From Pavlovales sp. CCMP2436 (lineage: Eukaryota; Haptophyta; Pavlovophyceae; Pavlovales), in contig MU631469.1 of assembly GCA_026770615.1 (NCBI GenBank), positions 48,892-62,880 on the forward strand: a DNA stretch of 13,989 bases, written 5' to 3'. Every line of letters starts with the position of its first letter. The first letter of the stretch is position 1. The translations under genes and the position numbers were made by a program. The notes beneath the pieces were generated by a model. The model saw only the letters and a list, made by a program, of their open reading frames with translations. It searched no databases and was not told the DNA's origin. Shown here piece after piece: positions 1-7,084 of this stretch.

Positions 1-11
1 ATCTGCTGGTT
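1..11 (-). mobile_element. Terminal 11 nt of the 183-bp interspersed element
   Basis: The first 11 bases, ATCTGCTGGTT, are the exact reverse complement of the first 11 bases of the element defined at 12642-12824, and the match stops exactly at that element's duplication-defined boundary. This is the end of another copy, or of the copy that leaves the right edge of the window. The match is short, so this rests on the coincidence of boundaries. Confidence 0.5.
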
Positions 12-58
12 GCTGTTTGTCGTGTTCCCACGCTGGGCAGCGATCGGGGCCAGCGCGC

Positions 59-330
59 TCAAGCGTGCGAGCAGCAGCTGCGCATGGCCGCGATCGTACC
101 GATCGTGTCGATGAACTGCTTCTTGATGCGCGTGGCCGCCTCCATCGAACTCACGCCCATCAGCGCGTACATCTTGCGGCCTCCCTGCGCCGCGATTTCT
201 TTGATGAGCGCGAGTGCGTGTCGGCGCTGACCTCACTAAAAGCGCCGATGACGATCCCGCGGATCGGCTTGACGGTGTTGAGCTTGGCCTCGATCGGGCC
301 GATGCTGGCGTTCGGGCCGTTTAGGTGGGG
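59..330 (-). pseudogene. Frameshifted fragment of a retroelement-like ORF (tentative)
   Basis: On the minus strand a protein-like reading frame runs from about 330 with the phrases GPIEAKLNTVKPIRGIVIGA and AFSEVSADTH. Near 209-222 it must shift by one base to continue as LIKEIAAQGGRKMYALMGVS, SMEAATRIKKQFIDTI and on to a stop at 61-59. No start codon or N-terminal part is visible. The pattern of a conserved 'GAF-E-S' stretch followed by a helical segment with 'MG' resembles the region downstream of the polymerase in non-LTR retroelement polyproteins of algae. That is recalled pattern similarity, not a search result. The frameshift and missing ends mark it as a decayed fragment. It could instead be a degraded host gene. 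Confidence 0.35.
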
Positions 331-382
331 GCCGCGAGGCCGAATACCCTGCCGCCTGGGACTAGACCAGGGGTTGGAGATA

Positions 383-421
383 GGCGAGCTGCGCATTAGC
401 GCACGTCATTCTAATTTTATA
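383..421 (+). repeat. Interspersed hairpin-tail repeat, copy A
   Basis: These 39 bp match 36 of 39 positions at 6120-6158. The repeat contains a perfect stem TGCGC/GCGCA around a four-base loop (ATTA here, AAAA in the other copy), followed by CACGTCATTCTAATTTTA. A third copy lies on the minus strand inside ABCG intron 4 (3043-3003), where it sits near the 3' end of an insertion with a target duplication. The repeat is therefore probably the conserved 3' end of a retroposon family. Confidence 0.7.
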
Positions 422-522
422 CTTCTATTCGTCGGCGCCGCCCCGCGCCGCCACTCATATAAAAAATATTTAAGACTTAAAAAAAACTGATTAAATAAAA
501 ACATTTTCGCGATCGCAAAAGT

Positions 523-690
523 CAAACCCTATCAGCATCAAACTCGACCCGTTAAGGACGCGGGTATCGCATACAGCCCCGCGAGGCCTGAAGAGGGGCG
601 GGCGGGCATGGCGCAGCTTCCGCACGCCCTCTTCCACCCGCAACCCGCCACCCCGTGCCCCGCCAGCGCCGCAACGCGCAGCTCGACGAA
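523..690 (+). repeat. GC-rich interspersed repeat, copy 1
   Basis: The stretch 523-605 aligns to 6661-6742, sharing runs such as AACTCGACCCGT and GAGGCCTGA with a following GGGGCGGGCGGG. The adjoining bases 658-690 (GCCCCGCCAGCGC and so on) align to 6499-6532. The two parts are in a different order in the second location, so the family is rearranged there. I see no coding signal that favours one reading frame. Confidence 0.65.
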
Positions 691-1040
691 GCTCTACGGG
701 CAGACGAAGCGGCGGCTCGAGCGACGCCATGCGCACAGCTCAAGCGATGGGCGGCTCGACGTGCGGCTCGACGACGGGCAGCTCGACGGGAAACTTGGCC
801 AGCGCCACCACGCACAGCTCGACGCTGGGCTCGACGGCGAGAAGACGAAGCAGCTCGAGCGATGGCGCGCAGGCCGCAGCTCGTGGCAGCTTGACGACGG
901 GCAGACGCGAAGCGGCTCGAGCGACGCCATGCGCACCTCGATGCGCGGCTGGACATGCAGCTCGACGACGGGCAGCTCTACGGGCAGCTTGACAGCCATC
1001 TCGACGGGCAGCTCGACTAACTCGTCGGCGGCGGCGCGTT
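690..1040 (+). repeat. Degenerate GC-rich minisatellite built on GGGCAGCTCGACG
   Basis: Variants of GGCAGCTCGACG and CGGCTCGAGCGACG recur throughout, and a 24-bp run beginning GCGGCTCGAGCGACGCCATG occurs twice (about 712 and 911). All three plus frames are largely open. One frame (608-1042, 144 codons) reads Leu-Asp-rich units such as QLDDGQLDG and then passes into SSTTGSSTG units when the repeat slips out of phase. That phase slippage is what a non-coding satellite would show, so I annotate the repeat and not a gene. A repetitive protein cannot be excluded. Confidence 0.6.
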
Positions 1041-1042
1041 GA

Positions 1043-1716
1043 TGAAGGGCTTTTGAGAAAGTAACTGACAACCGTAGTAACTGAAAACCGTTAAAAAAAA
1101 CAAAACAAAATCTTTTAAAACTTTTAACAAACAAAAACTGATTTGAGGCTACCCCGCTTGCCCTTCATCCCGAGCCCCTTATCCCGCAGCTCACCAAGCC
1201 AACAGCTTGGATCCTGCTCAACAACCTGTTCGCCGACACCAGCCCCCAGGTCCGTAGGATCCTTCGTTATTTATAATTTCGATGGCCACATTTCGTTGTA
1301 ATTGTTGTCTTCATTATCTTCAAGTCAATGGCGAAGAGCTCACTGTGAGTATGGTCGTCCCGCTCTGAGTCTGACACCCCTACTAACCTGAGCCATATTG
1401 ATACATTTAGAACATAGCCGAGCCGGCCCCTTCTCATTAAATCGGGCCTTCCGAGCCGTCGCGCGCCTCTTCATATTAGGCGAGCTGTGTGCCCCTTTAT
1501 AAATAAATAAATATACAGCTGTAAGGCAGCCGGGCGCAGCCCAGAGACCCTTACAAGTTTCTGTTCGTTTCTGTGGGAATGTCAAGCGCGCGCATCTGGC
1601 AACGGCCGCTGCGCCGGTGAGAAACTGGGCCACGACGGCCGCTGAGCTGGCCCAGTGTGCGCAGGGGAGTAGGTGGAAGCAGCTGCCAGTGCCAGCCCTC
1701 GCACGTGTGCCGCACA
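1043..1716. other. Gap: 3' flank of the ABCG gene, with possible short exons
   Basis: No complete gene is visible here. The part up to about 1716 lies downstream of the ABCG stop on the minus strand and probably holds its 3' UTR; an AT-rich tract at 1496-1515 could carry the poly(A) region. Two short stretches look protein-like on the plus strand: 1187-1249 (LTKPTAWILLNNLFADTSPQ, followed by GTCCGT) and about 1325-1344 (VNGEELT, followed by the donor-like GTGAGT). A yeast-type branch sequence, TACTAAC, follows at 1381. A partial copy of the hairpin-tail repeat (GGCGAGCTGTGTGC) begins near 1472. Confidence 0.4.
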
Positions 1717-4700
1717 TCAGCCGAAGTTGTACTTGGGCGTGAGCTTGAGCGCGACGTACACGGCGAAGCGAATGGCGAACACGAAGCAGCACGAGATCGC
1801 AACGTTGGCGCTGAAGCCGAGCGGTGAGTAATCCACAGACGGCCTGCCGTTGATCGCCTCGTCGCAAACAGCCGTCATGTAGTACCTTGTTGTGATTACA
1901 AGTTTTATTTTCATTAATGTTATGCATGTTGTTTTTGTTTTTAGTATTTATTACGATTTTTATTCCTTTATTCCTGTATTCCTTGATGTATGTATGTATA
2001 TATGTATTCATTTATTCGTGCAGTACCAATAGGAGGTGAAGGGGATCCACTGCACGCCCGCAGGCATCCGCGATTTGTCAAAGAGGAAGCCTCCCGCGTT
2101 CATAACCAGCGTCATGCTCGTGCTCGCAATCATGTTGGCGTCGCTCGGTGCGGCGGAGACGGAGACGAGCATGCCTGTCGAGAATTGCAATTCTAGTTAT
2201 AATTACAATTATGATTGTGATAATAATACTTTTATAATAATACTTTTATAATAATGAGTATTATTATATTATATTATATTATATTATCAGAATAAGTCCA
2301 TATCACTATAATTTGCATGACTCTAATTTATATTAATATTGACATAATTAGTATGAAACACAAAAGTAATATATGATATTATAATTTAAATGTAATACAA
2401 TGAGTTCTCGTCTAGGCGTATCACACGAAGATTTAGTAATTTCATTGGTAATAAAATTAGTTATATGAAGGGAGGAGGCCCGGCGGTATTTCTGTCTTTC
2501 TTTATAATATTGCGTTTTAATTAGAATATCCTAGGCTAACAGTGTGTTGTTGCTGTATCACTGGGAGACTGGGAGACCTTAACGGGGCCGTACGTTTTTA
2601 TAGATAATTTCATAGAGTAGGACGCACCTATCCCGGAGCTGGTCTGGTAGGCGATCAGTCCGGTGAGCCACAGAACAATGCCCGCGTACAGCCCGACGCC
2701 TATCTGTTATTATTAGTATTCATATCGGTACTTCATGAGTATTGTTGCTATTAGTATTGCTGTGATGATATTACTGGTGTTATGGTTGATGTTGTTCCAT
2801 TTTTTAATTTTTTTTGTACCATGGGCAGCGTGAACACGAAAAAGATGCTGGGGCAGATCATCTCCGCCACCAGCTCGGACAAGGTTTTGCCCAGGAAGTA
2901 CGCCTCAATGGAGTAGGAGCAGGCGCGCTTCTCCTTGGCCAGCACACTCACCTCGCCCGAAAAACTGTGAGTTCGTTTTTTTTTGGTTTGTTTTTTCGGT
3001 AGTTGTAAGATTAGAATGACGTGCGCTGTGTGCACAGCTCGCCGAACCTGCCCCTTTTCACGGGGGCGGCTGCTATCTCCTTCCCCTGGCCACGATTCCC
3101 AACAAGGGGTCTCTAGTTGGTAGCAGTACTATTAAAATCACATCGCCCGAAAAGCTGCGTGGGAGATATTGTTTAGATGAGGACGAGTATGATTAGTGTT
3201 CGTATCCGTACTGCTATTAACGATTGGTTATATTGGTAGCGAAGAGGTCATACTACCAACTCATCATCAACCTCATATATGTATATCAAAAAAAAAAAAA
3301 AAAAAACGGTGTGAGTGTGCGTGCGTGTGCGCGTGTGTGTGTGCGTGTGTGTTTGTGTGTATGTGTGTGTGCGCGTGCGCGCGCGTGCGTGTGTACGAGT
3401 GTGTGCGCGTGCGTGTGTGCGTGCGTGTGTGCACCTGAAGAGGTAGAGGTACATGGGCCACCAGCTCATGTGCGCCAGCATGTAGAAAATAAACCCGAAC
3501 ACGGCGCGCTCGCTCGGAGGCTCTCCGTTCGGCCCGGGGCGGAAGGCGTTGAGGAAGATGGTGCCCGTGATGAGCCCCACCATCACACTCAGCAGCAACT
3601 CCGTCTTGGCGAGGAGGGTGCCCCGCGACTGATCAAACAGGGGAGGGGCTTCACTGGATCAGATAAAGAGGGGGGGGGGGTCAGTGAAGCGTAGATAAAG
3701 AGGGGGGGGGGGTCAGAGCTCACGGTTTTGATCTGCCACTTGTTGGCATTATTCCTATGATGGTAATCATAACGATGATAACAACAACAAGAACAAGAAC
3801 AACAACAACAACAACAACAGTAATACTAATAACATCCACAACAATATTAATAATATTCACATTAACATTACTATTATTAATATTAATAGTAGTAGTAATA
3901 GTAGTAATAGTAATATTGATAATAATATTAATAATATTAATATTAATGATATTAATGATGATGGTGGTGGTGACGATGACAAACTAGTAATAATAGTTAC
4001 AACAATAATAAGACCTGCTTGATCTGCCGCTGCATCAGCACCACTGTCTGCTCGAAGAAGGCGGCGGTCGGCGCGCGCGGCGGCGCGCTACGACTCGCGG
4101 GAGCTGCCGCGCGCGCCGCCACCTCACGCACCGCAGCGAAGCGGGGCGCACCGCTCTCCTCCCAGATCGCGAGCAGCTTCGGCGCCGCGGCCTCCGAAGC
4201 GAGTAGGTCCATTACGTAGTCCGCCCACGTCCAGTCGGGAGGCACCTGCAGTTATGCGAAGAAGAAGATGAAGAATCGCAATCAGAATTTCGACAACAAC
4301 AATAACATCATCATCATCATCATGTTAGTATAATAAATCAGAGTCAGAATCTGAACAACAACAACAACTATCATGATAAGAACAATAACAGCAGCACGGT
4401 CCAGTCGGCACACCTCGAAGCCGTATGCCGCGAGGTACGGGCGCAGCTCGGGTGCGGGGCCCAGGTAGGCCAGCGTGCCGCCAGGGGCGAGCAGCAGCGC
4501 CGTGTCGAAGAGCTGTGTAATCTGAGACGAGGGCTGGTGCACCGAGCACACCACCACGACGCCGTGCTTGCGCCCGTGCTCGCGAAGCATGGTCATCACC
4601 GTGAGCGCGCACGCAGAGTCGAGGCCGCTCGTGGGCTCGTCTGCGACGAGAACGCGCGGTGACGAGAGCAGCTCGTTTGCGATGTTCACCCGCTTCAACT

Positions 4701-5367
4701 CCCCGCCCGATACGCCGCGCCGCATCGCCGAGCCGATGGTGGTGCCGGCGCACGACTCGAGACCCAGCTCAGCGATCAGCGACTTGACGTGCGCGTGCTT
4801 CTGCTCGCGCGAGAGCGAGCGGGGCATGCGCAATCTCGCAGTGAACATCAGCGTCTCCTCAACAGTCAACGCCTCCATGAAGATGTCCCTCTGCCGGACG
4901 TAGCCCACCTCCTGCAGCGCGCGCTTGCGCACGGAAGATTTCACCGCGCCTGCTGAGGCGATCACATTCCCCTGGTAGAAGACCTGTCCTGTCGTTGGGC
5001 GCCTGTCCCCGCAGAGCACCGATAGTAGCGTCGTCTTGCCTGCGCCTGACGGACCTGCGGCGTTGGGGCGGGAGGCGGCGAAGTCAGCGCAGACAGTAGG
5101 TAGGCGCAAGGCAGACACGCAGGTGGGACACAGGCAGCAGGATGACGGACCGAGGATGACGAACAGCTCTCCGGGCAGCGCGAAGCCGCTCTGCGGCTGC
5201 ACTACCGTACGCCCTCCAATATCCACGCTCAAATCGCTCCAGCTGAAGAGCGTCTCTGCGCCCGCCTTCGCCATCGCGGGCTCGGCCGGAGCCACGGAGA
5301 AACGCCCCGGGGCGGACGCGTGGACAGACACCATGACTGGCTCGGACGGGGCCACGCTCGGGCTCAT
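1717..5367 (-). CDS. ABCG-family (White-type) ABC half-transporter, nine exons
   Basis: This encodes an ATP-driven membrane half-transporter of the G subfamily, which works as a dimer; the substrate is unknown. Proposed exons, in minus order, are 5367-5151, 5054-4414, 4245-4015, 3732-3724, 3628-3435, 2964-2820, 2703-2628, 2174-2027 and 1885-1717, joining in frame to about 609 residues, the usual ABCG length. The ATPase comes first: Walker A GPSGAGKTT (73-81), Q-loop YVRQRDIF (Q127), signature VSGGELKRV (187-195), Walker B VLVADEPTSGLDS (207-219) and H-loop SVHQPSSQI (H245). Membrane segments follow, including SVMVGLITGTIFLNAF, SIFFVFTLPM, YAGIVLWLTGLIAY and CCFVFAIRFAVYVAL. The protein ends KLTPKYNFG. 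The start is the first ATG of the frame ahead of the ATPase domain. Phase continuity supports each junction except the 9-nt exon, which is uncertain. All key ATPase residues are intact. Confidence 0.88.
1886..2026 (-). other. ABCG intron 7 with a terminal duplication
   Basis: The intron starts GTACTGCACGA and the next exon starts GTACTACATGA, a match at 9 of 11 positions. Splicing joins TG and G into the Trp codon of SYWYYM. The interior is AT-rich. Confidence 0.8.
2175..2627 (-). other. ABCG intron 6, AT-rich, 453 bp
   Basis: The donor ATAG|GTGCGTCC and acceptor TCGACAG|GCATGC rebuild a Gly codon. The interior contains TATAA-type repeats near 2219-2287. No clear terminal duplication is visible. 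Confidence 0.8.
2704..2819 (-). other. ABCG intron 5
   Basis: The donor CCCATG|GTACAA and acceptor AATAACAG|ATAGGC are in phase 0 and join FTLPM to IGVGLYAG. The interior is AT-rich. Unlike its neighbours it shows no terminal duplication that I can find. Confidence 0.8.
2968..3137 (-). mobile_element. Retroposon-like insertion of about 170 bp at the 3' splice site
   Basis: It is flanked by 3157-3138 and 2967-2948, which match at 18 of 20 positions and share CAG, TTTTCGGGCGA and GTGA. The minus-strand interior carries a GC-rich body, then the hairpin-tail repeat with a perfect 16-bp palindrome GCTGTGTGCACACAGC, then an A-rich tail before CTCACAG. A-rich 3' tail, target duplication and a dispersed 3' motif together suggest a SINE- or LINE-type retroposon. 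The duplication reproduced both an acceptor-like CAG and the first bases of the exon. Confidence 0.65.
3003..3043 (-). repeat. Hairpin-tail repeat, copy C
   Basis: On the minus strand it reads GGCGAGCTGTGTGCACACAG and then CGCACGTCATTCTAAT, matching copies A and B outside the hairpin. The hairpin itself has different bases but still pairs. Confidence 0.65.
3308..3434. repeat. TG/CA microsatellite with an adjacent A run
   Basis: Imperfect TG and CG dinucleotides fill about 127 bp on the plus strand, preceded by about 18 A residues at 3289-3306. It lies wholly within ABCG intron 4b. The His-Thr and Cys-Val reading frames it produces are artefacts of the repeat. Confidence 0.9.
3629..3723 (-). 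other. ABCG intron 4a with a duplicated C-tract
   Basis: The donor GTGAGC is strong, and the acceptor is TTTGATCAG before TCGCGGGGC. The interior holds a direct duplication of a run of about ten C residues followed by TCTTTATCT, seen on the plus strand as AGATAAAGAG plus a G run at 3661 and 3693. An alternative acceptor TGATCCAG lies at 3658-3653. Confidence 0.6.
3733..4014 (-). other. ABCG intron 3, low-complexity, flanked by a 10-bp duplication
   Basis: The exon side carries GGCAGATCAAGCAG before the donor GTCTTA, and the acceptor side carries GGCAGATCAAAACC. The shared GGCAGATCAA is identical. The interior is almost entirely trinucleotide-like repeats of A, T and C or G (3757-3990). With a GT donor, splicing leaves nine extra nucleotides (Ile-Lys-Gln) relative to an uninterrupted exon. 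Confidence 0.65.
3757..3990. repeat. Trinucleotide-like low-complexity tract
   Basis: The tract contains ACA/ACAACA units, then ATT/AAT and AGT/AAT units, then GATGATGGTGGTGG. It forms most of ABCG intron 3. Open frames here are compositional. Confidence 0.85.
4246..4413 (-). other. ABCG intron 2, with imperfect terminal duplication
   Basis: The phase-0 intron starts GTGTGCCGACTGGACCGTG, and the next exon starts GTGCCTCCCGACTGGACGTG. They share CCGACTGGAC exactly. The interior is AT-rich with CAT and CAA repeats. Splicing joins YGFE to VPPDWTW. Confidence 0.85.
5055..5150 (-). other. ABCG intron 1 inside the Walker A motif, 96 nt, 8-bp duplication
   Basis: On the minus strand the gene reads CCTCG, then GTCCGTCA...CCGCAG, then GTCCGTCAGGCGC. 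The intron starts with GTCCGTCA and the exon resumes with the identical eight bases. Removing it restores ILGPSGAGKTT. The 96 nt are a multiple of three without a stop, so retention would insert 32 residues into the P-loop. Confidence 0.9.
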
Positions 5368-5810
5368 CTCCTTCGCGCCTTCTCCGGCAAGCCCCGTCCC
5401 TTGCCCGGCGACTCTGTGACGAACTCGGCGAATCTTCGCCAGGAATTTTCAATTTGAAATTGCAAATTGTCCGATCGGAAGACCCGATGACGCGGCTCGA
5501 CAACGCCTACCAGCCGCAGCAGCTCGAGAGAAGGAGACGGCGGCGGCGGCGACAATGTGGCAAGGACATCGGCGTGTCCGGCAACTCAACAATATGATTT
5601 TTTTCAGTGATGGTCACGAAGCTCAGGCGCAGCTGAAGACCTGCTGGAACGGCGGATTCCACATGCGAAAGTGACGTCGTTATGAACCGACGACGATGAG
5701 AGGACTCGAGCGGAATAAATTATGAAATATTTCATGTAGGGCTCTTTGTCCAACCGCTTACCGTCGCATGTTGACCCGTCGCATGTCGACGGCTTTGGCT
5801 CCGGATTCCT
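5368..5810. other. Gap: 5' flank of the ABCG gene
   Basis: I see no confident gene and no clear TATA element. A plus-strand frame starting at ATG 5554 encodes 39 residues (with KTCWNGGFHMRK at its end) and stops near 5672; it is open upstream to about 5421 without an ATG, and I regard it as weak. Short palindromes occur: CAATTTGAAATTG near 5449 and ATGAAATATTTCAT near 5722. The region may contain the ABCG promoter on the minus strand. Confidence 0.4.
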
Positions 5811-5847
5811 TGGCTTCTTCGGCTTCTTCGGCTTCTTCGGCGGCTTC
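5811..5847 (+). repeat. GGCTTCTTC tandem repeat
   Basis: A 9-bp unit GGCTTCTTC is repeated three to four times, ending in GGCGGCTTCC. No function is evident. Confidence 0.8.
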
Positions 5848-6119
5848 CGAAAAATGCGCCGCTAGCCCGATTATTATTAGTCGGTGGGTTCGGCTTCTCT
5901 ATTAAGCCTTGTTGACTTGAGCGCAGGACCACCATGTCTGTCAGCGTCCGCTGTATACCTGGGAGAAGAGAAAAAAAGACAACAGGTTGTCTTCATTGTA
6001 GTAGTCAGGTATTACTTTATTCTGCCAGGACGTGGCCGGCGGGAGGAGGTGCCTGCATTAAGCTCGCATCCTGGCTTTAGGAGATTGCCGTTCTCGTTAC
6101 TATTCGAACGAGGTGTCTG

Positions 6120-6158
6120 GGCGAGCTGCGCAAAAGCGCACGTTATTCTAATTTTATA
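6120..6158 (+). repeat. Hairpin-tail repeat, copy B
   Basis: It matches copy A (383-421) at 36 of 39 positions, with stem TGCGC/GCGCA and loop AAAA. It lies just upstream of the first 50-bp direct repeat. Confidence 0.7.
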
Positions 6159-6163
6159 CTGTT

Positions 6164-6213
6164 ATATATATAGCGGCTCAGCATGGTTCAACAGGTGTTG
6201 TTCACTCACTGAC
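6164..6213 (+). repeat. 50-bp perfect direct repeat, copy 1
   Basis: It is identical to 6382-6431. It starts ATATATATAGCGGCTCAGC and ends TTCACTCACTGAC. The copies are 218 bp apart start to start, and the sequence between them is unrelated. Confidence 0.9.
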
Positions 6214-6381
6214 TTGGTCGACGTTAGACGTTAGTCCTGGCAATAGGGATGGTGGTGGTAGAGGTGAGGTTGGTGGTGAACTCGTAGCAATTGCCATTCA
6301 CCGGCGGCGCACGCCCCGCTGTAGCCCCGCTGTACGGCAAACAATTCAATCGCTTCAACTCGCTCACGCTGCAGTATGTGC

Positions 6382-6431
6382 ATATATATAGCGGCTCAGC
6401 ATGGTTCAACAGGTGTTGTTCACTCACTGAC
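6382..6431 (+). repeat. 50-bp perfect direct repeat, copy 2
   Basis: This is identical to 6164-6213. Perfect identity in otherwise diverged intergenic DNA implies a recent duplication or a constrained sequence. The 168-bp spacer shows no gene. Confidence 0.9.
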
Positions 6432-6498
6432 GTCGGTATGTACAGACAATTCGTGTCTGGGATGGTCTGGTCCCGACTGATTGAAAAACTGTAAATGG

Positions 6499-6801
6499 CC
6501 CCGCCAGCGCTGCCACGCGCAATTCGACACGCAGTCGTGCGGCGCGGCGGCGCACTGTGGAGTTCCACACGCAGCAGGACGCCGCAGGTGCGAAATAGTG
6601 TTCGTCTGGTTCGAGCGCCTTGCGGGTTTTTAAAGGGCGGGCAGGGCGCCGGGCGCAGCAACAAACCCCAGCAGCAAACTCGACCCGTGAAGGACGTGGG
6701 CCTCACTCACAGTCCCGTGAGGCCTGACGAGGGGCGGGCGGGGGGCGCACTGTGGAGCTCCACACGCAGCAGGACGCAGCAGAGGCGCGAAAGCGTGTTC
6801 G
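6499..6801 (+). repeat. GC-rich interspersed repeat, copy 2, with an internal duplication
   Basis: Bases 6661-6742 match 523-605 and 6499-6532 match 658-690. An internal direct repeat of about 57 bp is present: 6549-6605 and 6743-6801, both with GCACTGTGGAG, TCCACACGCAGCAGGACG and GTGTTCG. A perfect 8-bp stem GGCCTCAC/GTGAGGCC lies at 6699-6724. Long open frames across this block appear on both strands and look compositional. Confidence 0.6.
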
Positions 6802-6869
6802 AGCCAGCGCTGCGGCAGCCGAATTTTAAAAACTTCAATGGCGCCAGAGACTCGCTTAAGACCGCTTGA

Positions 6870-7077
6870 GACCACTCTTCGTGGAGGGGGCTAGCTTCCT
6901 GTGCTCACGGGGATCGCCTCTAGACCACGCGGAGGGCACCAGCTTCCTGTGCGCTCCCGGGGTTCACCTCTAGACCACACTGGGGGCACAAGCTCCCTGA
7001 GCGCTCCCGGGCCGGGGGTCACTTCTGGACCACGCGGAGGGGACTAGCTTCCTGTGCGCTCCCGGGGGTCGCCTCTG
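6870..7077 (+). repeat. Four-copy tandem repeat upstream of the PAN-protein gene
   Basis: Units 6870-6922, 6923-6972, 6973-7027 and 7028-7077 (53, 50, 55 and 50 bp) share GACCAC, GGAGGG, AGCTTCCTGTGCGCTCCCGG and CCTCT. The array ends seven bases before the ATG at 7085. It therefore forms the 5' UTR or proximal promoter of that gene, and copy number could affect expression. That last point is inference. Confidence 0.8.
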
Positions 7078-7084
7078 GGTCCGG

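Larger units (their letters stand above)
2965..3434 (-). other. ABCG intron 4b: CA microsatellite intron plus an inserted retroposon
   Basis: The donor AG|GTGCACAC follows YLYLF, and the final acceptor CACAG precedes TTTTTCGGGCGAGG. The first part is a CA/CG dinucleotide tract (about 3308-3434) followed by a run of about 18 T residues. The second part, 3137-2968, is an insertion bounded by a 20-bp duplication. Confidence 0.8.

Noticed and set aside
1340..2011. 223-codon minus ORF over the end of the ABCG gene
   Set aside because: It runs out of frame with the last ABCG exon and through its AT-rich intron; it is a shadow frame.
3196..3694. Cys/Val- and His/Thr-rich ORFs
   Set aside because: They are translations of the TG/CA microsatellite within an ABCG intron. 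Only the part at 3628-3435 on the minus strand is genuine exon.
6224..6875. Several ORFs over 80 codons on both strands
   Set aside because: They coincide with interspersed and internal repeats and show no recognisable domain or splice support.
6870..7077. CRISPR array
   Set aside because: The four units are adjacent diverged tandem copies without unique spacers, in a eukaryotic context.
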